From assembly GCF_018448495.1 (NCBI RefSeq), contig NZ_CP049902.1, positions 1,116,001 through 1,180,000 of the forward strand: 64,000 nt of DNA, in the 5' to 3' direction. Of this stretch, positions 58,397 through 64,000 are shown piece by piece; the first letter of the stretch is position 1; each line of letters starts with the position of its first letter. The translations under genes were made by a program, and so were the position numbers. This stretch comes from Psychrobacter sp. WY6 (GTDB lineage Bacteria > Pseudomonadota > Gammaproteobacteria > Pseudomonadales > Moraxellaceae). The notes below the pieces were generated by a model. It worked only from the letters and a program-made list of their open reading frames with translations, had not been told where the DNA came from and made no database searches.

Positions 58397-59651
58397 ATGT
58401 TTAAAGATATTTCTATCAAAGATTTTGATCCAGTACTTGCTGAAGCGATGGCTGCAGAAAGCGTTCGTCAAGAAAACCATATCGAATTGATTGCGTCTGA
58501 AAACTACTGCTCGCAAGCAGTGATGGAAGCGCAAGGTACAGATCTAACCAACAAATACGCTGAAGGCTATCCTGGCAAGCGTTACTATGGTGGTTGTGAG
58601 CATGTAGACGTTGTAGAGCAATTGGCGATTGATCGTGCAAAAGAGTTGTTCGGTGCTGAGTACGTCAACGTCCAGCCACATTCTGGTAGCCAAGCAAACT
58701 CTGCCGTATTTTTAGCGTTACTTGAAGCAAATGACACCGTACTAGGCATGAGCTTAGACGCAGGTGGTCACTTGACTCACGGCGCGCACATTAACTTTTC
58801 AGGTCTTAACTACAATGCTGTACAGTACGGCTTGGTCGAAGGCACTGGTCTTATCGATTATGACCAAGTTGAAAGTTTGGCAAAAGAGCATAAGCCTAAA
58901 ATGTATTGCTGGTTTTTCAGCGTATTCACAAGTAGTCGATTGGGCACGTTTCCGTGAAATCGCCGATGAAGTTGGTGCTTATTTGCTAGTAGATATGGCG
59001 CACGTTGCTGGTCTAGTTGCTGGTGGTGTTTATCCAAACCCAGTACCGTTCGCTGATGTGGTTACGACGACTACGCACAAAACCCTACGTGGCCCACGTT
59101 CAGGTATGATTTTGGCACGTGATGAAGTACTTGCTAAAAAGCTGAATTCTGCCGTATTCCCAGGTAACCAAGGCGGTCCGTTGATGCATGTCATCGCGGC
59201 AAAAGCGGTTTGCTTTAAAGAAGCGTTAGAAGCTAACTTTTCTACTTATCAGCAGCAAGTGGTCAAAAACGCTAAAGCGATGGCAAAAGTGGTTCAAGAC
59301 CGTGGCTATGAAATCATCTCTGGTGGTACTGAAAATCATCTCATGCTGATCAGCCTCGTTAAGCAAGAAATGACAGGTAAAGAAGCAGACAAATGGCTTG
59401 GCGATGCGCATATTACTGTGAATAAAAACGCTGTACCAAATGATCCAAAATCTCCGTTCGTGACTTCTGGTATTCGTATCGGTACACCAGCAATCACTAC
59501 TCGCGGCTTCAACGAAGCGCAAGCGGGTGATTTGGCAGGTTGGATTTGTGATGTACTAGATAGTCGCGGTGATGAAGCCGTCGCTACTGAAGTACGCGGT
59601 AAAGTAGAAGCGATCTGCAAAGAGTTACCGGTTTACGAAAAAAATCAGTAA
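58397..59651 (+). CDS. glyA: Serine hydroxymethyltransferase, one frameshift
   Basis: PLP enzyme interconverting serine and glycine with tetrahydrofolate. The first frame gives [39 protein letters not shown] and [14 protein letters not shown]; it loses frame at about 58905 just after KEHKPKM. The second continues [20 protein letters not shown], the PLP Lys in [37 protein letters not shown] and [14 protein letters not shown], ending at 59651. The joined product is 418 residues, the standard length. glyA is rarely dispensable, so the break is probably not biological. A terminator follows. Confidence 0.95.
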
Positions 59652-59684
59652 GTCTTAACTGACTCTTTTTGAGAGCTGTATAAC

Positions 59685-59716
59685 AGAAACCGCTTAGCTT
59701 TTGCTAGGCGGTTTTT
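59685..59716 (+). terminator. Terminator after glyA (hairpin family copy 1)
   Basis: Hairpin AACCGCTTAGC / GCTAGGCGGTT with loop TTTT and T6. Its core resembles the hairpins at 60653 and 61248. Confidence 0.9.
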
Positions 59717-59741
59717 TATTTTTTAATAAAAGGATAATTTG

Positions 59742-60482
59742 ATGATGCTACGAATTCATGCTCTTTACCATGTTGATTTTGAAGAGCTCAGCCATATCAA
59801 GCAGTGGGCAGATAATCGAGACCATAGTATTACGGTCACACGTTTTTATAAAAATGAACCATTACCCGCGCAAGACAGTTTTGATTGGTTAGTCGTTATG
59901 GGTGGACCAATGAGCATTCATGATGAAAGTGACTTTCAGTGGCTAGCTGATGAAAAATCTTTCATTCAGCAAAGTATTAATGACGGAAAAACCGTGATTG
60001 GTGTTTGCTTGGGTGCACAACTGATTGCAGATAGCTTGGGGGCGAAAGTTGCGCCATCAGGCATAAAAGAGGTTGGCTGGCTGCCCATTCAATTGACCGA
60101 ACAGGGGCTTGCGCATCCGCTGCTAGCAGATTTGCCAAAGAATGAATTCACTGTATTTCATTGGCATGGCGATGGTTTTGAGTGTCCCAAAGGCGCGATG
60201 CCAATAGCAACGTCACATACTTGGGCCAATCAAGGTTTTGTTTATCAAACATCAAAGCATAAAGAATTAGGTACGTGGGTGCTTGGTTGGCAATGTCATT
60301 TTGAAGTGACTAACAAGAGTATGGTAGATATGGTGTCGCATGGACAGACGTATATACAAGAAGCGATGATTGATCATCCTGACTCTGTGCAAGCGGCTGA
60401 TGAGATCCTAGCACTAGGGGACACGTATATTGCAGATAACAATGCATGGCTCTCGACCATGCTAGATAAACTAGCTAGATAA
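59742..60482 (+). CDS. Class I glutamine amidotransferase-like protein
   Basis: A 246-residue stand-alone GATase1 domain (GMP synthase-like). Nucleophile Cys is in GVCLGAQLIADSLGA (about residue 89), preceded by WLVVMGGPMSIHD; the catalytic His/Glu pair is in LGWQCHFEVT, and FHWHGDGFECPKGA is a subfamily mark. Three start codons are possible; the ATG at 59742 is seven bases from AGGA and is preferred over the TTG at 59739. No synthetase partner is adjacent, so the acceptor is unknown; relatives include enzymes acting on gamma-glutamyl compounds. Confidence 0.87.
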   Translation: MMLRIHALYHVDFEELSHIKQWADNRDHSITVTRFYKNEPLPAQDSFDWLVVMGGPMSIHDESDFQWLADEKSFIQQSINDGKTVIGVCLGAQLIADSLGAKVAPSGIKEVGWLPIQLTEQGLAHPLLADLPKNEFTVFHWHGDGFECPKGAMPIATSHTWANQGFVYQTSKHKELGTWVLGWQCHFEVTNKSMVDMVSHGQTYIQEAMIDHPDSVQAADEILALGDTYIADNNAWLSTMLDKLAR

Positions 60483-60652
60483 TTCAGTGAAACGCGATTA
60501 ATAATCTGTAGCAGGTGAAAATTCAGTATAAAGAAAAGCGCTAAAATGACAGATGAGCAAACCAGTCAAGACTGTGGGTTTTACTTAACTTACATAATAC
60601 TCGCTATTGATTACTTAACCTGCGACCTATCTTTTATTCAATCTCATTGAAC

Positions 60653-60693
60653 TGAAGAAAGAACCATTTAGCTTCTGCTAGGTGGTTCTTATT
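60653..60693 (+). terminator. Terminator-like hairpin (family copy 2)
   Basis: AGAACCATTTAGC / GCTAGGTGGTTCT with loop TTCT, then a TATTTTT run. It lies about 175 bp after the amidotransferase stop and just before the ribosome site of the next gene. Confidence 0.75.
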
Positions 60694-60718
60694 TTTAATA
60701 ACAGATAAGGAGAATACG

Positions 60719-61176
60719 ATGCCTATTTCTACATCTATGTCATTTTTTTTTGTAGTGTTCGTGAGGAAAATTTAGCAAGTATGTTCAATGGTAGTATTAC
60801 ACTTGATGAGCTAAGAGAAAATCGCGATAACCAATACTTGGATGTGAAACAAGCATCTGTTGAACACTATACGGAAGAATTGATTGAGCTGTTGGGAGAG
60901 GGGTATTACGCCTTGTGCTATCTGTTATTTTTGACAGACAACAGCACGCCTCTGCATGATCAGCATGACGGGCTATTATATGATATGGCAGTCGTACCTA
61001 AGATTATCAGAGCGTTTGCCGCGACAGATTTAAAAAAATTGGTACACGACATCGGTTACTACGAAGCAGAGAGCCAAGAAGGTTTGAATACATTTCTTGA
61101 GAATTTAAATCATGTTCATAAGTTATTTGAGTTTGCAGAAGAGAACAAGCTCAATGTGATTGGGTTTACGCTTTAG
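60719..61176 (+). CDS. Small protein of unknown family, frameshifted in a T9 run
   Basis: An AAGGAGAATACG ribosome site precedes an ATG at 60719 that opens MPISTSMSFFF; the frame then runs through a T9 tract and stops shortly afterwards. One base over, CSVREENLASMFNGSITLDE continues without a break to 61176. The joined product is about 152 residues, acidic and helical, with segments ELIELLGEGYYALCYLLF, DMAVVPKIIRAFAATDLKKL and ENLNHVHKLFEFAEENKLNV. No membrane helix or known motif. The T9 tract is a classic slippage site, so a sequencing error, slippage-based phase variation or transcriptional slippage are all possible. I do not recognise the family. Confidence 0.65.
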
Positions 61177-61245
61177 TATATAAAAATTTGCTTTAAGTAT
61201 TTGTTAATTGAAGTATTTTAAAATTTGAGCGTCTTAGTTTGATGT

Positions 61246-61281
61246 GAAAAACTGCTTAGCATTTACTAGGCAGTTTTTTTG
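61246..61281 (+). terminator. Terminator (hairpin family copy 3)
   Basis: AAACTGCTTAGC / CTAGGCAGTTT with loop ATTTA and T7, after the unknown small gene. Confidence 0.85.
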
Positions 61282-61380
61282 TGATTAAAATTGGTAGTAG
61301 TTTTTGAGATTTGGGTTGAGCTTATGTTTTAATCTAGCTTTCATTTTTTGTGAAATGACAATGTTTTGACGCAACGCAAA

Positions 61381-61627
61381 CTAATCCTTCTTCAGCGCAT
61401 GACTGTCTTCTAATATGCCCATAAACCTCTCATATAACCTCTCAGCATCATCGATGGCTTGGTTATATATTTTAGAGCCAATCAAGTCCACTATAAAATC
61501 GAATAAGAACTTGGCAGGCAAATTACCGATATCCAAATCAAACTCTTCGCTCATATAATCTCTCAAATTATCTAACAGCGCTTCTTCTCCTCTTCTTTCG
61601 ATAACTTGATAAGTTTATCTTACTCAT
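61381..61627 (-). CDS. DUF2164 family protein, frameshifted N-terminus
   Basis: Small helical protein of about 81 residues. The frame 61381-61566 gives MRDYMSEEFDLDIGNLPAKF and FLFDFIVDLIGSKIYNQAI followed by DDAERLYERFMG, the DUF2164 pattern (YxxEEFDxxIG...YNQAI.DA). Upstream pieces MSK, DKLIKLSKEEEKK and ALLDNLRDYMSEE lie in successive frames back to an ATG at 61627, matching the usual family start, so two one-base changes within 61585-61620 are inferred, the second in an A/G-rich run. Function unknown. Confidence 0.75.
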
Positions 61628-61700
61628 ATCATTCTCTCAATACTAGGTAATGATCTAGCTTAGTTCAATCATACCTTTATAGGAAGGTTGAATAACCAAT

Positions 61701-61737
61701 AAAAAGGCTGGGTTACGATAGCGTAGCCCAGCCTTAT
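61701..61737 (-). terminator. Terminator after gltS
   Basis: Arms AAGGCTGGGTTACG / CGTAGCCCAGCCTT with loop ATAG and one mismatch; A5 on the + strand gives the T run on the - strand. Confidence 0.85.
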
Positions 61738-63041
61738 TCAGGTTAATTCGACTTTATTGCTTATAAAATTACATAAACGGCAGTTAGTAAATATCTGCAA
61801 GATCGTCGCGTTGACGATATCGACAAAGAATGCACCAACCATTGGCACAATCAAAAACGCCTTAGGCGAAGGCAGATAGCGATCCGTGACCGCCTGCATA
61901 TTGGCAATCGCCGTAGGCGTCGCACCCATACCAAAACCACAATGTCCAGCTGACAAGACCGCTGCATCATAGTCTTTACCCATCACCTTAAAGGTTATGA
62001 AATAGACATAAACAACCATAATGACCGTCTGTACCAGTAAGATAATCAACACAGGGCCTGCCAAATCAGTCAGCTGCCATAGCTTCAATGACAGCAGCGC
62101 CATGGCTAAGAACAGACTCAAAGAAGCGTTACCAAATACGTCGATAGAGCGATCAAACATATCAAAATTAAAGATAGTGGTTAAGACATTACGAATAATC
62201 ACACCACCTGCCAACGCCCAAACGAAGGTAGGTAGCTCAACCACGTGCCTTGGGCAACAAGCGTCATGACATCGGCGAAGGCCAACGCTGTGGCAAACAA
62301 TGCCAATGTCTCAATAGTAGAAGAGGCGGTGATAAAGCGCATGCTATCAGGTCTTTCGAAAATTTCTTTATTACTACTCGCTGAATCTTCATCGTGTTTG
62401 GTGCTATAAAGCGACTGCGCACCAGCGACTTTTTCGATATCACTAGGATTGGGATTGGCAGGTGTTGGTTTTAACCCCAGCTTTTGAATCAGGCGACGGG
62501 CAACAGGGCCACCAATGATACCACCAGCGACTAAGCCATAGGTAGCAACGGCGATACCAAGCGTCGTTGCACCGACCACACCGTAATCTTGCTCCAAGGT
62601 GATACCCCAAGCGCCTGCCGTACCGTGACCACCAGTCAGGGCGATAGAACCTGTCACTAATCCAAGTAGTGGATCAAGTCCCAACGCGCTTGCCATGGCC
62701 ACACCAACGACATCTTGCAAGACGATAAAAACGGACACAACGATGGTAAAAATCAACAATGGCGTACCACCGGCTTTGAGTCTACTAAAATCAGCACTCA
62801 AACCAATAGAGGCAAAAAACATAAGCATGGTCGCCGTCTGTAATCCTTGATGAAAGTTAAAACTATATCCCCAAATGATATTTAGAATATAGACCACTAT
62901 TGCTGCGACCAAACCACCAGCAACAGGCTCTGGAATGTTAAAATCTTCTAAGAATTTAATTTTCTTGACCAAAAAGCGCCCAAGCAGCAGCACTAGAGTG
63001 GCTAGTATCAGCGTGTAATAGCCGTTTAGGGTAATTTCCAT
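61738..63041 (-). CDS. gltS: Sodium/glutamate symporter GltS, frameshifted
   Basis: Inner-membrane Na+-glutamate symporter with inverted repeat topology. ATG 63041 (AAAGGATTAATAT upstream) opens MEITLNGYYTLILATLVLLL; FNIPEPVAGGLVAAIVVYIL and TGSIALTGGHGTAGAWG are signatures, mirrored in the second half by SAGHCGFGMGATPTAIANM. The first frame stops at 62199 after TLVAQGTWLSYLPSF; the other continues LPTFVWALAGGVIIRNVLTT. The change is near 62235. The C-terminus as read, NCRLCNFISNKVELT, is polar; one base over gives LTAVYVIL and a stop, so a second change near 61785 is possible. About 430 residues. Confidence 0.92.
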
Positions 63042-63069
63042 ATATTAATCCTTTCTATAAAAATAAATT

Positions 63070-63114
63070 AACCTGAATTCGGGATAAATATGGTTTTATC
63101 TCGAATTCAGGTTT
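63070..63114. repeat. Strong inverted repeat upstream of gltS
   Basis: Arms AACCTGAATTCGGGATAAA and TTTATCTCGAATTCAGGTT pair with one mismatch around a short loop. It lies between the barstar stop and the gltS start on the - strand, and is probably the terminator or a processing hairpin of the RNase/barstar unit; no long T run follows. Confidence 0.65.
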
Positions 63115-63130
63115 GTGTGGTGATTGGCGA

Positions 63131-63495
63131 CTAGGCATCATCCACGGACGGCATAATAACCCATAATTGCGGCTTGCCAAAATCTCTGTAGGCATCTTCA
63201 ATGATACTTTTGAAAACATTAAAATCTTCGGTGTTTATTTTTTTCACCGCTGTTAGATCCAGCATCAGGTGAGTCACTTCGCTGTCCGTTAAACAGTCCC
63301 ATGCGCTATCCCAGTTATGTGAAAAATAGCTGGGAAAATCACAGGCATTGGCTAAGTTTGTTAATGTGGTTTTATGAGTATCTCGTCTACCGGTATGTTA
63401 ACAGTCTGAGCGGGCATGCTAGCATTTAGTGCTGTAGTTTTTTGGTTAATATCTTGGTCAAAACCCAGATTAATATAGTGGATGGCTTTACTCAT
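63131..63495 (-). CDS. Barstar-family RNase inhibitor, one frameshift
   Basis: ATG 63495 opens MSKAIHYINLGFDQDINQKT; after VNIPVDEI the frame stops, but one base over (change near 63385) it continues THKTTLTNLANACDFPSYF, SHNWDSAWDCLTDSEV, VTHLMLDLTAVKKI and ends at a TAG at 63131. The FPxYFxxNWDxxWDCLTD block is the signature of barstar, where it forms the barnase-binding helix and loop. About 121 residues, larger than Bacillus barstar (90). It begins one base after the stop codon of the RNase gene, so the two are one toxin-inhibitor unit. Because of the break, neither fragment is long enough to be noticed by simple ORF calling. Confidence 0.82.
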
Positions 63496-63496
63496 A

Positions 63497-64000
63497 TTAT
63501 TTTACGTCCAGTCTGCGAAAGCTATCATAATGATCAACGGTTAAGTAATACATGGTCGGCGGATGACCACCTGTGACGATACGCCGTGCACCGCGATGTG
63601 ACACGCCAGGGGTCGGCACGGTATATTCGCGGTAGTAGCCTTGCGACTGCGCGGGCAATCTGCCCTCACGATTATAAAATGTCGTGCCATCTTTATGAGG
63701 ATAAGGAAAAGGCCCGCCTCCTTGAATAAGGGCAATGGTATTGTCTATCTGAGCATCGCCCGTGATGCCGCTTGTCTTTACTGGCTGGGTCTCGGATGAG
63801 GTTTGTGATACCGCTGTTGGGTCAATACTATTGGTCAAAAACCCAGACGACAAATCACCAAAAAAGTAAACAGCAACGGCAATAAGGGCAATCAAACTAA
63901 ATAGGGTAGAGCCTAAGCTTCTCTTGTTTTGATTGCCACGCTGACTATGGCGATTGTCACGGGTAGTGTGTCGCGGGTTTTTGTTATTATCAATAGCGGT
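63497..64000 (-). CDS. Membrane-anchored barnase-like guanyl-specific RNase, partial at right edge
   Basis: The - strand frame is open from the window edge to a stop at 63497, so the start lies outside. The visible part begins with a basic, Arg/Asn/Gln-rich segment (TRDNRHSQRGNQNKRSLG), then one membrane helix (FSLIALIAVAVYFFGDL), a Ser/Thr linker and a microbial RNase (N1/T1, barnase/RNase Sa) domain: IDNTIALIQGGGPFPYPHKD, FYNREGRLPAQ, GYYREYTVPTPG with the catalytic Glu, RGARRIVTGG with Arg, and YYLTVDHYDSF with the catalytic His. All catalytic residues are present. The barstar gene follows one base later. An inner-membrane anchor with the RNase outside the cytosol, or a cleavable signal anchor, is inferred. 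Confidence 0.85.
   Translation of the reverse strand, partial: TAIDNNKNPRHTTRDNRHSQRGNQNKRSLGSTLFSLIALIAVAVYFFGDLSSGFLTNSIDPTAVSQTSSETQPVKTSGITGDAQIDNTIALIQGGGPFPYPHKDGTTFYNREGRLPAQSQGYYREYTVPTPGVSHRGARRIVTGGHPPTMYYLTVDHYDSFRRLDVK

Noticed and set aside
1..64000. CRISPR arrays, tRNA and rRNA genes, complete insertion sequences, prophage
   Set aside because: No regularly spaced repeats, no cloverleaf-like or rRNA-like sequence, and no transposase or phage protein recognised by reading; small RNAs cannot be excluded.

Overview
The window looks like chromosomal DNA of a gammaproteobacterium of the family Moraxellaceae, most probably a Psychrobacter. The evidence is protein style and gene order: dsbC-hom, rne divergent from rluC-HAD phosphatase, engB-cytochrome c5-cytochrome c4, fur-bamE-rnfH, pilT-pilU next to yggS, purE-purK, a monomeric isocitrate dehydrogenase beside a dimeric one, AT-rich intergenic DNA and a very long disordered RNase E tail. 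I recognised no rRNA, tRNA, CRISPR array, prophage or complete insertion sequence.

Layout. 0.2-2.6 kb: a secreted lipoprotein and two stress-type DUF2382 / PRC-barrel proteins. 3.0-6.8 kb: thiolase, homoserine dehydrogenase and DsbC. 7.2-12.5 kb: YedI-like membrane protein and RNase E. 13.7-18.3 kb: RluC, HAD phosphatase, EngB and two c-type cytochromes. 18.7-21.4 kb: a transporter-like membrane protein with a coupled small ORF, RnfH, BamE and Fur. 21.6-30.2 kb: PilU, PilT, YggS, a CorC/HlyC-type CBS protein, NAD synthetase and a PerM-like permease. 30.2-37.8 kb: PdxB, EpmA, SDR protein, YaiI, PurK, PurE, metallophosphatase and rhomboid protease. 38.2-41.8 kb: two tandem paralogous envelope proteins, only one with an OmpA domain. 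42-50.1 kb: NagZ, Prc/Tsp protease, SlyD, M61 peptidase and a double-DUF305 lipoprotein. 50.4-55.3 kb: RluE and the two isocitrate dehydrogenases. 56-61.6 kb: a DUF482 acetyltransferase, UbiC, GlyA, a glutamine amidotransferase and two small proteins. 61.7-64 kb: GltS and a barnase/barstar-type pair that runs off the right edge.

The dominant oddity is that about half of the genes, including ones normally essential (rne, nadE, glyA), are broken by single-base frame changes, often in homopolymer runs. I read these as probable sequence errors and annotate each such locus as one gene, giving the approximate site of each frame change. Against this background real pseudogenes cannot be told apart from the sequence alone.

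Most likely to repay attention: the membrane-anchored barnase-like RNase with its overlooked barstar gene; the tandem envelope paralogs of which one lacks the OmpA domain; the 46-residue membrane ORF overlapping the transporter end; the perfect 22-bp palindrome upstream of fur; a possible miniature inverted-repeat element near 51.1 kb; and three look-alike terminator hairpins spaced through 59.7-61.3 kb.
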